From: JAXHUH01 sp034211175 | GTDB taxonomy: Bacteria > Actinomycetota > Acidimicrobiia > Acidimicrobiales > CAIXPF01 | NCBI GenBank assembly: GCA_034211175.1 | Contig: JAXHUH010000308.1 | Location: forward strand, 1 to 64,000 | Direction: 5' to 3' | Length of the DNA stretch: 64,000 nt | Part shown: positions 1 through 10,578 of the stretch, piece after piece | Numbering within the stretch: the first letter of the stretch is position 1 | Layout: each line of letters begins with the position of its first letter | Position numbers and translations under genes: made by a program | The notes under the pieces: model-generated | Seen by the model: the letters and a program-made list of their open reading frames with translations, nothing else | What the model was told of the DNA's origin: nothing | The model's database searches: none

Positions 1-16
1 GGCGGCCGCAGGCCGC

Positions 17-1012
17 TCAGCGCAGCCGGGCCAGGTTCAGCGAGAAGTCACCCGCCGCGTCGGTCCACTGCTCGACGAGCTCGAACCCCGCGGTCGCGAG
101 CTCGGCGTCGATGTCCTCCGGGCGGAACTTGCAGCTGATCTCGGTGCGCATCTGCTCGCCGGCCTCGAACGTGACGTCGAGGTCGATGGCCTCGAGGCGC
201 GACGCCAGCGGCCGGGTCGCCTCCAGCCACATCTCGATGCGCCGCTCGGTGTCGTTCCAGCGGGCGAGGTGGCCGAACGCGTCCGGCGGCAGGTCGCCGT
301 CGAGCTCACGGTCGAGGACCGAGATGACGTTTCGGTTGAACCGGGCCGTCACGCCCGCGGCGTCGTCGTACGCGGCGATCAGCCGCTCGGGCTCCTTGAC
401 CAGGTCGGCCCCGAGGAGCAGCCCGTCACCGGGGGCGAGGCCGCCGGCGAGCTCCGCATAGAAGCCCTTGCGCTCGCCGACGTCCATGTTGCCGATCGTG
501 CCGCCGAGGAACGCCACGAGGCGTCGACCGCCGTCCGGGATCGTGCCGAGATGGTGATCGAAGTCGCCGACGATGGCGTGGACCGACACACCGGGGTGGC
601 GCTGGGCGATCTCCGCCGCCGAGGTCCGCAGCGTCGCCTCGGACACGTCGAAGGGGACGTAGCGACGCAGGTGGCCCGCACGTGACATCGCATCGAGCAC
701 GACACGGGTCTTCGTGGCCGTCCCCGCGCCCAGCTCGACGAGGGTGTCCGCGCCCCATGCGGCGATCGCCGGTGCCTCCCGCTCGAGGATCTCGCGCTCG
801 CGCCGTGTCGGGTAGTACTCGGGCAGGCGGGTGATCTCGTCGAAGAGCCGGGAGCCCACGTCGTCGTAGAACCACTTGGGCGGCAGGGTCTTGGGCCTGG
901 CGGTCAGCCCGGAGAGTGCGTCGATGCGCAGCGCCTCGGTGATCGCCTCGGGGTGCAGGTGCACGTCGACGCGCACGTCGGCGTCCCCGGCGCTCGATCG
1001 TTCATCGGTCAC
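17..1012 (-). CDS. egtD: L-histidine N-alpha-methyltransferase EgtD
   Basis: EgtD transfers three methyl groups from S-adenosylmethionine to histidine to make hercynine, the first committed step of ergothioneine synthesis in the cytoplasm. The 331-residue protein has the family's N-terminal block (PPKWFYDDVGSRLFDEIT, then LPEYYPTRREREIL), a SAM-binding loop VELGAGTATKTR near residues 90-101, and the C-terminal RTEISCKF block near 288-295, which carries the Glu and Ser that bind the substrate in characterised EgtD. Length fits the family (about 320 residues). I start it at the GTG that overlaps the end of egtB by 11 bases. Only 16 bases lie beyond its stop, so further egt genes could follow outside the window. 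Confidence 0.96.
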   Translation of the reverse strand: MTDERSSAGDADVRVDVHLHPEAITEALRIDALSGLTARPKTLPPKWFYDDVGSRLFDEITRLPEYYPTRREREILEREAPAIAAWGADTLVELGAGTATKTRVVLDAMSRAGHLRRYVPFDVSEATLRTSAAEIAQRHPGVSVHAIVGDFDHHLGTIPDGGRRLVAFLGGTIGNMDVGERKGFYAELAGGLAPGDGLLLGADLVKEPERLIAAYDDAAGVTARFNRNVISVLDRELDGDLPPDAFGHLARWNDTERRIEMWLEATRPLASRLEAIDLDVTFEAGEQMRTEISCKFRPEDIDAELATAGFELVEQWTDAAGDFSLNLARLR

Positions 1013-2429
1013 GGCGGTCTCCTCTGGTCGTGGTCGCGGCGGGCCCGAGCGAGCGGGCGCAGCGGAAGCCGGCGAAGATCTGCCGGCGGATGGGCAGGTC
1101 CCAGTTGCGGAACGTGGTGCGCACGGCGAAGGGGTGGGTGGCCCACGAGCCGCCGCGCAGCACCTTGTGGTCGTCGCCGAAGAACACGGCGGAGTACTCG
1201 GGGTAGGGGTCGACCTCGAAGCCCGGGTAGCCCCCGAAGTCCGACGACGTCCACTCCCACACGCCGCCGACCATGTCGACGCACCCCGAGGCGGCGGCGC
1301 CCCGGGGATGGCTGCCGACCGGCGCGGGGCCGGCCACCGGCACGACGTCGCCGAGGTGGCGCTCGTCGAAGGCCAGCCGGGCCAGCTCCGGGGTCGGGTC
1401 GTGGTCACCCCACGGGTATCGGCGGCTGCGGCGCCCGACCGGATCCCAGGCCGCGGCGCACTCCCACTCGGCCTCGGTCGGCAGGCGCTTGCCCGCCCAC
1501 CGGGCGTAGGCGTCGGCCTCGAACCAGCACACGTGCTGCACCGGCTCGTGGGGATCGAGCGCGATCCGCCGGCCGAACCGCAGCACGGTCCACACCTCCC
1601 GCTCGTCGTGGGCCCAGAACTGCGGCGCGACGAGCTCGGCCTCGCCGCGCCACCGCCAACCGGCGGTGCTCCAGTGGCGTGGGTCCCCGTAGCCGCCGTC
1701 CTCGACGAAGCGGGCGAACGCGGCGTTGGTCACCGGGGTCCGGTCGATGGCGAACGGTGCCAGCTCCACGGCGTGGGCGGGCCGCTCGTTGTCGAGGGTG
1801 ACCGTGTCGTCGTCGGTCCCCATGACGAAGCCGGTGGGGTCGACGACGACCTCGCCCGCCGCCACGGCGCGCTCGGCGGTGGTGACACCCGGCGACGCCT
1901 CGACGACCAGCGCACCGGGGGCGCTCGCCCGTTCGCCCATCAGCTGGCGCGTCGCCATCATCGTCTCGGCGTGCTGCTGCTCGTGCTGGGCGACCATCGC
2001 GGCGAGGAAGGCGGCCCGGGCCGCGCCCTCGCCGCCGCTCCCCATGCGGTCATCGAGGATCGCCAGGACCTCGGCCCGAACCGCCCGCCCGTAGCGGCGG
2101 GCGCCGGCGGGGTCGAGCAGGTCGAGACCGGGCCGGTCGGCGCGGGCGTGGCGGAAGGCGTCGTAGACGTCGTCGATGCCGGTACGCAGTCGCTCCCGGC
2201 CGTCGAGGTTGCCGCGCAGCCACAGGTCCTCGTAGTTGGCGACGTGGGCCAGGTCCCACACCAGCGGCGACATCAACGGTGAGTGCTGGGCGACGAGGTC
2301 GGCGTCGGGCAGGTCACACAGCTCGAGCGAGCGGCGCCGGGCGGCGTCGAGCTCGGCGGCCAGCGCGGTGAACGACATCGCTCCCGCCCGCTCGGTGGCC
2401 GGGTCGGTCAGGGTGAGATCGGCGGTCAC
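1002..2429 (-). CDS. egtB: Hercynine oxygenase EgtB (sulfoxide synthase)
   Basis: EgtB is the non-heme iron enzyme that uses O2 to join gamma-glutamylcysteine to hercynine. The 475-residue protein has an N-terminal DinB-like four-helix domain carrying the expected iron ligands: a His near residue 48 in HSPLMSPLVWDL and a later HxxxH in QHEQQHAE near 146-152. A formylglycine-generating-enzyme-like domain follows (CWFEADAYARWAGKRLPTEAEWE; GGVWEWTSSDFGG near 386; RGGSWATHP; AGFRCA at the end). The GTG start overlaps the egtA stop as GTGA, and the stop lies inside the egtD start region, so the three genes are one translationally coupled operon. Use of gamma-glutamylcysteine is inferred from the neighbouring egtA. 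Confidence 0.95.
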   Translation of the reverse strand: MTADLTLTDPATERAGAMSFTALAAELDAARRRSLELCDLPDADLVAQHSPLMSPLVWDLAHVANYEDLWLRGNLDGRERLRTGIDDVYDAFRHARADRPGLDLLDPAGARRYGRAVRAEVLAILDDRMGSGGEGAARAAFLAAMVAQHEQQHAETMMATRQLMGERASAPGALVVEASPGVTTAERAVAAGEVVVDPTGFVMGTDDDTVTLDNERPAHAVELAPFAIDRTPVTNAAFARFVEDGGYGDPRHWSTAGWRWRGEAELVAPQFWAHDEREVWTVLRFGRRIALDPHEPVQHVCWFEADAYARWAGKRLPTEAEWECAAAWDPVGRRSRRYPWGDHDPTPELARLAFDERHLGDVVPVAGPAPVGSHPRGAAASGCVDMVGGVWEWTSSDFGGYPGFEVDPYPEYSAVFFGDDHKVLRGGSWATHPFAVRTTFRNWDLPIRRQIFAGFRCARSLGPAATTTRGDRRDR

Positions 2430-3709
2430 GCGTGGCTCCTCGGAATGGGTCGGGTCTGCGGTGGCGGTGCCTGCCCGTCAGGGCGGGGCGGCGCCGCCGG
2501 GCGGGACCGCGCCGCCGGGCGGGGCGGCGCAGCGGCCCACTCGGCGAGCACGTCGTCGGCGGGGCACCGGCCCTCCGCGGGGTAGCGGTCGGCGAACTCG
2601 TCGACCGCATCGGCGAGCGCCCCGTCGCCGCCGCGGCGCAGGGCCGCGGCCGCGGCCGACAGGCAACGGACCCCGGCCGTCGCCAGCCGCGGGTCGGTCG
2701 GACCACAGCGGGCGGCGGCGTCCCACGCGTCCTCGACCCCGGCGACCGCCTCCAGCGCCTCGGCACCGGCGTCGTCGTCGACGAGGAGCGCGGTCACCGC
2801 GGCGACGACGACGTCGCGGGCCGGCTCCGGCACGGCGTCGATCATCCGCAGCTCGAGCCAGCCCCTGGCCCGCACCGGCGGGAACAGGGTCGTCAGGTGG
2901 TAGCGGAAGTCGGCGCCGGTGGGTGCACCGACGGCGTGGCCCTCCTCGAGCCAGCGGCGGAACGGGAACGGCGGCGCGACGGTGACCGCGTCACGGTCGG
3001 GCCGGCGGATGAGCAGCACGTTGGCGTCGAGGGCGAAGTCGCGCCAACCGTCACGGGGGTCCGCGGTGAGCTGCGGCTGACGGGTGCGGCTCGGGTCGAT
3101 GGCGAGCCACGCCGCCTGGCGGACCGAGCGGTGACCGCTGGGCAGGCCCTCGGCGATCGGGGCGTTGGCGAAGCACGCCGCCACCGTCGGGCCGATGGCG
3201 TTGGCGAGACGCCACCGCCGCCGGGGCTCGGGGCCGTGGCCCACGTTGAGCTGGATCGATGCCGTGTTGCACATCATCCGGCGCCCCTCGGGCCCGCCGT
3301 GGTCGAACGACGCCTCCATCGCCCGGTAGCGGGGGGCGTCGACGAGCCGGCCCGGGCGGCGGACCGGGTCGGCGCCGATGGCCACCGGCTCGATGCCGTG
3401 GGCCGCGAGCCGCTCGTGGAGTCTCGCCGTGTCGGTGCGCAGCGCCTCCAGGGCGAGCCGGGCGGTCGCGTGGGGCGACGTCGAGAGCTCGACCTGGCCG
3501 CCGGGCTCGATGGTGATCGAGCCGCCGGCGTCGAGGGACCCCTCGACCGCGCGCTCGATCTCGGACAGTCGGGGTCGGCGGTCGGGAGCCCCGACCGGGT
3601 GCAGGAGCCACTCGACCTCCACGCCGACGCGGTCGTCCCCCGCTGCGAAGCAGCGGTCCACGACGTCGTCGATGTCGGCGGGGGTCAGGGGCCGCTCGTC
3701 GGCCTCCAC
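2426..3709 (-). CDS. egtA: Glutamate-cysteine ligase EgtA
   Basis: EgtA makes gamma-glutamylcysteine from glutamate, cysteine and ATP, the sulfur donor for EgtB. The 427-residue protein shows the actinobacterial glutamate-cysteine ligase pattern: GVEVEWLLHP near the N-terminus, ITIEPGGQVELSTSPH, and RRMMCNTASIQLNVGHG near residues 140-157. It is first in the egtA-egtB-egtD unit. The GTG start has no ribosome binding site of its own; an in-frame TGA ends a 30-codon ORF just three bases upstream, which suggests translation is coupled to that ORF. EgtC and EgtE, the other steps of the mycobacterial pathway, are not in the window. Confidence 0.93.
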   Translation of the reverse strand: MEADERPLTPADIDDVVDRCFAAGDDRVGVEVEWLLHPVGAPDRRPRLSEIERAVEGSLDAGGSITIEPGGQVELSTSPHATARLALEALRTDTARLHERLAAHGIEPVAIGADPVRRPGRLVDAPRYRAMEASFDHGGPEGRRMMCNTASIQLNVGHGPEPRRRWRLANAIGPTVAACFANAPIAEGLPSGHRSVRQAAWLAIDPSRTRQPQLTADPRDGWRDFALDANVLLIRRPDRDAVTVAPPFPFRRWLEEGHAVGAPTGADFRYHLTTLFPPVRARGWLELRMIDAVPEPARDVVVAAVTALLVDDDAGAEALEAVAGVEDAWDAAARCGPTDPRLATAGVRCLSAAAAALRRGGDGALADAVDEFADRYPAEGRCPADDVLAEWAAAPPRPAARSRPAAPPRPDGQAPPPQTRPIPRSHA

Positions 3710-3712
3710 AGG

Positions 3713-3805
3713 TCAGCGGTGACCGAACGCGGCACACACCCACACCGGGTTGCGCACCGGTGCGAGCCATTGGCGCGACGGAGAGATCGTCGGTCGGGCG
3801 GACAT
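3713..3805 (-). CDS. Short upstream ORF, candidate leader peptide of the egt operon
   Basis: A 30-codon ORF starts at ATG (3805) behind a good Shine-Dalgarno sequence (GAAAGGAC, with AGGA six bases from the ATG). It ends at TGA 3715-3713, leaving only three bases before the GTG of egtA and in the same frame. The peptide begins MSARPTISPSRQW and ends VWVCAAFGHR, so it has one Cys and one His codon close to its stop. Those are two of the amino acids consumed by the pathway. Placement suggests either simple translational coupling or a leader that senses amino-acid or sulfur supply. No known family is recognised. The start signal and spacing are seen directly; the role is inference. Confidence 0.55.
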   Translation of the reverse strand: MSARPTISPSRQWLAPVRNPVWVCAAFGHR

Positions 3806-4049
3806 CGGCGGTCCTTTCGGACGAGGGCGGCGACTCGCCCGGATGGGCGAACCGATCCAACGGAAGTGTTACAACCCGGTTGCGGACGAGGTCATTCCCC
3901 CGAAAGGTGCCGGTCACCCCTGCCGGCCGCCCCGGCCCCCGACGGAGGGCCCGGCCGTCGCCGTCGTTCGTCGACCCCTCGGCCCGATCCTCGGCGGGCC
4001 GCTGCAAATCGCTTGCCAACCGGGCGGCACGTGGCGCAGCGTCGTGCAC

Positions 4050-6137
4050 ATGGACGCTCCCGCCTCCGACCCGTCGCGCGCCCCCGCACGGAAGGACGAG
4101 GGCGGCGGCGAACGGGACGACCCGGTGCACGCCGAGCAGGTCCACCTCGACCACGCCCGTCGGTGCCTCGAGGAGATGCGCGAGCGCACCACCCGGGCGG
4201 TCGCCTCGCTCCACGACTCCGACGAGCCCGAGGCCCAGCAGGCGCGTCTCAAGCTGCAGCAGCGGCTCTTCTCGCTCGACGAGAAGCGGGCGGCGCTCGT
4301 GTTCGGCCGCATCGACCTCACCGACGGCGGCGAGCGGTTCCACGTGGGACGGCGTCACGTGGAGGACGGCGCGGGCGACCCCGTCGTCATCGACTGGCGC
4401 GCCCCGATGGCCGCGCCGTTCTACCGCGCGACCGCGGCCAACCCGATGGAGCTGCACCTGCGTCGGCGCCTGGCGGTCGACCGGGGCGAGGTGCTCGACG
4501 TCTTCGACGAGGTCTTCGACGATCCCGACCATCCCGAGCGGGCCGTCGCCGGTGGCGTCCCCGACCCGTTGCTGGCCGAGATCGAGCGGGGCCGGGCGGG
4601 CGAGATGCGCGACATCGTCGCCACCATCCAGGCCGAGCAGGACGTCATCATCCGGGCCCCGCTCGCGGAGGCGGTGATCGTCCAGGGCGGCCCGGGGACG
4701 GGTAAGACCGCGGTCGGGCTCCACCGCGCCGCCTTCCTCCTCTACGAGCACCGCGACGAGCTCGGCGACACCGGGGTGCTCGTCGTCGGCCCGAACCGCG
4801 TGTTCCTCCGCTACATCGGCGAGGTCCTCCCGTCGCTCGGCGAGACGAGCGTGCGCCAGGCGACGGTCGAGTCGCTCGTGGCCGGGGCCCGGGTCCGGGC
4901 GACCGAGGCCGACGACGTCGCGGCGCTCAAGGGCGACGGCCGCATGGCCGAGGTCCTGGCCCGGCTCCTCGCCGACCTGCGCCGTCCCGCCCCCGACGAG
5001 ATCGAGGTCGGCCTGCCGTGGGGCACCGTGCGCCTGCGGGGTGCCGACGTCGACCGCCTGGCCACCGAGGCGACCGAGCGCACGTCGACCCACGCCGTCG
5101 CCCGTGACGTGTTCCGCCGCCGCCTCCACCAGCTGCTCCTCGATCGCCAGCGGGAGCGCCGACCGGACGCCGACATCGACGACGCCAGCTTCCTGGCCGC
5201 GGTGCGGGCCGAGCGGGTCGTGACCGGCCTGGTCCAGGGTGCGTTCCCGTCGGCGAGCCCGCCGACGCTCGTGCGCCGCCTGCTCGGCAACCGTGCCGCC
5301 CGCCGCCGCTGCGCCGCCGGGCTGCTGGCCGCCGAGGAGATCGAGCTCCTCGGGCGCCGCAACGCCGCCAAGGCGGCCGACGAGCCGTGGACGCTGGCCG
5401 ACCTGCCGCTGCTCGACGAGGCCGCGGGGCTCATCGACGGACCGGCGGTCACCTACGGCCACGTGGTCGTCGACGAGGCCCAGGACCTCTCGGCCATGGC
5501 CCTGCGGATGATCCGCCGCCGGGCGCCGAGCGGGTCCCTCACGATCCTCGGCGACCTGGCCCAGGCCACGAGCCCGGGCGCCCAGCACAGCTGGGACGAC
5601 GTCGCGACGCTCCTCGACCCGCCCCTGCCGGTCCGGCGCTGCGAGCTGCGCACCGGCTACCGGCTGGCGGCGCCGGTGCTCGACCTCGCCTCACGGCTGC
5701 TGCCCGAGGCGGCACCGGGCATCGAGCGCTCGACGTCGGTGCGCCGGGGCGGTGAGGCGCCGAGCGTCGTCCTCGCCGGGCCCGACGAGCGCCACACCAC
5801 CGTCGCCGGCGAGGTCGCGGCGCTCGCCGACCGCTACGGCCTCATCGGCGTGGTCACCCCGGCGAGCGACGTCGAGGCCACCCTGGAGGCGCTGCGCGCG
5901 GCCGGGATCACCGCGGGCTCACCCCGACGGGGCGCGCTCGAGCACCAGGTCACGGTCCTCGACCCGGCGGGGGCGAAGGGCCTGGAGTTCGACGCGGTGC
6001 TCGTCGCCGAGCCGACGACGATCATGGCCGCCGACCACGGCGCCCGCGCCCTCTACGTCGCCCTCACCCGTGCCGTCCACCACCTGGTGGTGGTCCACTC
6101 GGACGGGCTGCCGCCGGCGCTCGTCGACGCGGCCTGA
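4050..6137 (+). CDS. helD: HelD-like RNA polymerase-associated UvrD/Rep-family helicase
   Basis: This 695-residue protein resembles actinobacterial HelD, an SF1-type ATPase that binds RNA polymerase and releases it from stalled complexes. An N-terminal charged coiled coil (ERTTRAVASLHDSDEP) leads into RLFSLDEKRAALVFGRIDL and DPVVIDWRAPMAAPFYRAT, a block typical of HelD. Walker A GGPGTGKTAVG lies near residues 212-222, Walker B VVVDEAQDLS near 472-481, GAKGLEFDAVLVAEP near 641-656 and ALYVALTRAVHHLVVV near 667-682. I chose the ATG at 4050; the frame is open further upstream but shows no family-like sequence there. It is transcribed divergently from the egt operon. Confidence 0.88.
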   Translation: MDAPASDPSRAPARKDEGGGERDDPVHAEQVHLDHARRCLEEMRERTTRAVASLHDSDEPEAQQARLKLQQRLFSLDEKRAALVFGRIDLTDGGERFHVGRRHVEDGAGDPVVIDWRAPMAAPFYRATAANPMELHLRRRLAVDRGEVLDVFDEVFDDPDHPERAVAGGVPDPLLAEIERGRAGEMRDIVATIQAEQDVIIRAPLAEAVIVQGGPGTGKTAVGLHRAAFLLYEHRDELGDTGVLVVGPNRVFLRYIGEVLPSLGETSVRQATVESLVAGARVRATEADDVAALKGDGRMAEVLARLLADLRRPAPDEIEVGLPWGTVRLRGADVDRLATEATERTSTHAVARDVFRRRLHQLLLDRQRERRPDADIDDASFLAAVRAERVVTGLVQGAFPSASPPTLVRRLLGNRAARRRCAAGLLAAEEIELLGRRNAAKAADEPWTLADLPLLDEAAGLIDGPAVTYGHVVVDEAQDLSAMALRMIRRRAPSGSLTILGDLAQATSPGAQHSWDDVATLLDPPLPVRRCELRTGYRLAAPVLDLASRLLPEAAPGIERSTSVRRGGEAPSVVLAGPDERHTTVAGEVAALADRYGLIGVVTPASDVEATLEALRAAGITAGSPRRGALEHQVTVLDPAGAKGLEFDAVLVAEPTTIMAADHGARALYVALTRAVHHLVVVHSDGLPPALVDAA

Positions 6138-6144
6138 GCCGACC

Positions 6145-6696
6145 TCACCACCTGGGCCGGCGGATCTCCCGGGCGAGGCGGTCGATCAGCGGCCGCATCG
6201 GCGGGGTCGACGCCCCCGCGGTCGCCTCGATCGTTGCGAACACCTCGGTGACGGTGCCCCGCGGCTGGACCGTCAACGTCAGGTACGACCACGGGCCGCC
6301 GCGGCCGTCACCGACGAGCGCCTGGAGGATCCGGGCGCGCCGGTCCTCGTAGCGCAGGTCCCCGACCACCTCGGCCGCCTCCCGGAGCAGGGCGAAGGTC
6401 TCCGGCATGGTCGCGGAGACGACGAACGTGCCGTCCTGGCCGACCGACACCCCGATGGTCTCCTCACGCTCGCCCCGGCCCTCGCCCACACCGCCGGCGC
6501 GGGCCGAGCGCAGCAGCAGGCGGTAGGCGTTCGTCGCCTCGATGGTTCGGTTGACCGCGTCGTCGAGCGCCTCACCGCTGCCGGCGTGGTTGTCGGGGTG
6601 GTGCCGGCGCATGAGCTTGCGCCACGCCGCCTTGACCTCGTCGAGCGATGCGCCGGGCCGAACATCGAGGATGGCGCGCGCCTGCGCCTCGTTCAC
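6145..6696 (-). CDS. Small DnaJ-domain protein
   Basis: The first 65 or so residues form a J domain (ARAILDVRPGASLDEVKAAW, then RKLMRRHHPDNHAG, with the HPD tripeptide near residue 34), which in the family activates DnaK/Hsp70 ATPase. The remaining 110 residues, from VGEGRGEREETIGVSVGQDG to LAREIRRPRW, are unassigned. They contain no zinc-finger or Gly/Phe region, so this is a J-domain (type III-like) protein and not a true DnaJ. The start is a GTG at 6696. The stop is seven bases from that of helD on the other strand, so the two genes converge. Confidence 0.75.
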   Translation of the reverse strand: MNEAQARAILDVRPGASLDEVKAAWRKLMRRHHPDNHAGSGEALDDAVNRTIEATNAYRLLLRSARAGGVGEGRGEREETIGVSVGQDGTFVVSATMPETFALLREAAEVVGDLRYEDRRARILQALVGDGRGGPWSYLTLTVQPRGTVTEVFATIEATAGASTPPMRPLIDRLAREIRRPRW

Positions 6697-6857
6697 GGAT
6701 CGACCCCGGTCACGGCCGGGGACGGCACGGCGTCGGGCGTCCTCACGACGCGCATCGTAGGCGCTTGGGTGAATTGCTCAGTGTGATCTCAGCGCGCGAA
6801 CGGGTTCACTGAACGTAGTGGCGGGCGACCAGGCGGGTCGCGCCGAGAGGTGCGGAC

Positions 6858-7664
6858 ATGCGAGAGCGGCGAATCGCAGTGATGGATCGGTTCCAACGGC
6901 TGAGCATTCGGTTCTGGGCGGCGCTCACCGTGTCGGGCGCCCTGACCTCGGCGGTGGCGGCGCCGCTCGGCGCCCGTGCCCTTGATGCCCGGGAGCTGGC
7001 GACCGACGTGCGGCTGGCGGCCGAGCCCGCCGATCTGCACGACTGGGACCACTCGACGACCACCGACGACGACGGGGCCTCCGGTCGCGACGAGGCGGGC
7101 CCGGCGGGGGGCGATGCGACCACGACGTCGTCCGTCACGCCGAGCCGGCCCGATGCCGCGGGTGCCACCACGACGGCACCGGCGACGACGGTGCCTCCGA
7201 CCGCACCGCCGACCACCAAGGCCCCGCCGCTGCCACCGGCACCGACGACCACGACGGCACCGGCGACCACGACGGCACCGCCTCCGACCACCGCCCCGGC
7301 GACCACGACCTCGACGACGCCGACCACGGCGGCGACCTCCGGGCTCGGCGGTGTCCAGGTGGTCGTTCCCGGACCGGACGAGCCCGCGCTGGCCGTCGAG
7401 CTGTGGCTGGGGCCCGCGGGCGCCACCACCGTGCCCCTCACCGAGGCGGCGTGCCGGGACGGCGGGTGGGCGACATCCGAGGTCGACTTCACCAGCGAGC
7501 AGCAGTGCCTGGCGTTCGTCGACGGGCTCGACCCGACGATCGCCGCCAGCGTCGACGCGGGCGTGCCGTTGACCGACCTGCAGCTCGCGTCGCTCCGGCT
7601 CCACCTGGACCTGTTCGGCCTGCTCGAGGGCCTGCTGGGTGGCGTGCTCGGCCTGTTGGACTGA
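6858..7664 (+). CDS. Putative secreted Thr/Pro-rich protein of unknown function
   Basis: A 268-residue protein in three parts. An N-terminal signal peptide has a basic start (MRERRIAVMDRFQR), a hydrophobic core (WAALTVSGALTSAVAAPLG) and possible Ala-x-Ala cleavage near residues 35-45. Residues about 65-170 are a low-complexity Thr/Pro/Ala linker with repeated APATTTAPP-like units. The last 95 residues are a small domain with two cysteines (CRDGGW and EQQC) that ends in a hydrophobic LLEGLLGGVLGLLD tail. The linker looks like a cell-wall spacer. The tail could contact the membrane, but there is no LPxTG motif. No family recognised. GAGAGG sits about seven bases before the ATG. Confidence 0.7.
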   Translation: MRERRIAVMDRFQRLSIRFWAALTVSGALTSAVAAPLGARALDARELATDVRLAAEPADLHDWDHSTTTDDDGASGRDEAGPAGGDATTTSSVTPSRPDAAGATTTAPATTVPPTAPPTTKAPPLPPAPTTTTAPATTTAPPPTTAPATTTSTTPTTAATSGLGGVQVVVPGPDEPALAVELWLGPAGATTVPLTEAACRDGGWATSEVDFTSEQQCLAFVDGLDPTIAASVDAGVPLTDLQLASLRLHLDLFGLLEGLLGGVLGLLD

Positions 7665-7927
7665 GCCGGTGGCCGCCGGGGATGGGTCCGGTCTGCTCGG
7701 CGGCGGGCGGCGGCGGCCGCCGACCGACGCGGAACCGGCCCCGGACGCGGGGAGAGGCCGGGCGACGAGCACATCGCCACCCGGCCCCTCGGTCCGCCGT
7801 GATTCCGCCTGATTCCGATGCGCTGCGATTGCGCCGCAGCACACGCTGATGAAGAGTTCCGCCTATGTGAGATTGCGGCCGTCGCCGACGTTGTCGGCTC
7901 GGGCCGTCACTCGTGCCCGTTCGGACC

Positions 7928-8083
7928 TCAGCGGGTGGCCACCTCGTCGGCAGGTTCCGGTCCCGGGCTCCGCTCGCGGGGATCATCGCCCGACGTCCTC
8001 CGTCGGAAGGGGCGGATGGCGCCACCGAAGGTCGCCGCTGCCGCCAGGATGATGACCACCACGTCGATCGGTCCCGGGTCCAT
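7928..8083 (-). CDS. Possible 51-residue single-pass membrane protein
   Basis: This short ORF starts MDPGPIDVVVIILAAAATFG and continues GAIRPFRRRTSG, giving one predicted membrane helix of about 20 residues followed by a basic stop-transfer stretch and an acidic tail. Codon third positions are mostly G or C, as in neighbouring genes. The frame is open upstream, so an earlier start is possible, and no strong ribosome binding site is seen. It could be a genuine small membrane protein or a chance frame in GC-rich intergenic DNA. The 263 bases between 7665 and 7927 hold nothing else I recognise except a weak hairpin at 7822-7840. Confidence 0.35.
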   Translation of the reverse strand: MDPGPIDVVVIILAAAATFGGAIRPFRRRTSGDDPRERSPGPEPADEVATR

Positions 8084-8429
8084 CGTGTCTGCTCGCTCGG
8101 CTCCTGCTCGCGTCGTTCGATCCTCGAGCCGCATGTCGCGTCTCGCCGGACATCCACAAGAACGGTGATCGAACGTCCCGATTGCACCGTCGGTCGGATG
8201 GCCGGACCAAATCGGACGCCCACCAGGTGAGACGAACACGCATCAGAACCGTTCGGGGCCTGTCGAAGGGGGCGGCCGGCGCACCCTGAGCGGTGGATCG
8301 GCCCGGACGCGACGTGGGCCCCACCGTGTCGGTGGGGCCCACGTGCGCAGCTGGTGGCCGTCTCCGGGCCGTTGTCGTCCCTGAGCGTGTCGCCGACCGG
8401 CCGCGCGGCCGGTCAGGCGGTCACGCGGA
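8084..8429. other. Intergenic stretch without a recognised gene
   Basis: No protein-like frame is seen here on either strand. The right part contains the perfect hairpin listed separately at 8312-8344, about 85 bases past the stop of the pyrophosphatase gene. The left part probably holds the promoter of the small ORF at 7928-8083, but no clear -35/-10 pair is visible. Confidence 0.5.
8312..8344 (-). terminator. Perfect 15-bp inverted repeat, likely terminator of hppA
   Basis: Arms ACGTGGGCCCCACCG (8312-8326) and CGGTGGGGCCCACGT (8330-8344) pair perfectly around a TGT loop. The hairpin lies downstream of the hppA stop on the minus strand. It has no T tract, which is common for actinobacterial terminators. 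Its position also allows it to stop transcription arriving from the other side. Confidence 0.6.
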
Positions 8430-10514
<2,085 letters not shown>

Positions 10515-10578
10515 GTCGGTGCTCCTGTGGATGTGTCGTTGCGGATGGTGGTCCTGCGGTCGAAGCCGGCCGTGATGC

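Noticed and set aside
3841..3900. Promoter for the egt operon in the less GC-rich patch upstream of the leader ORF
   Set aside because: TTGTAA is present on the minus strand, but no acceptable -10 hexamer lies at the right distance.
2432..4705. Long plus-strand open frame across egtA into helD
   Set aside because: It runs antisense to egtA with low-complexity composition, then enters the helD region in the wrong frame.
7822..7840. Small hairpin GCTGCG/CGCAGC as terminator of the secreted protein gene
   Set aside because: Arms are only six bases, it lies about 160 bases past the stop, and such short matches are frequent in GC-rich DNA.
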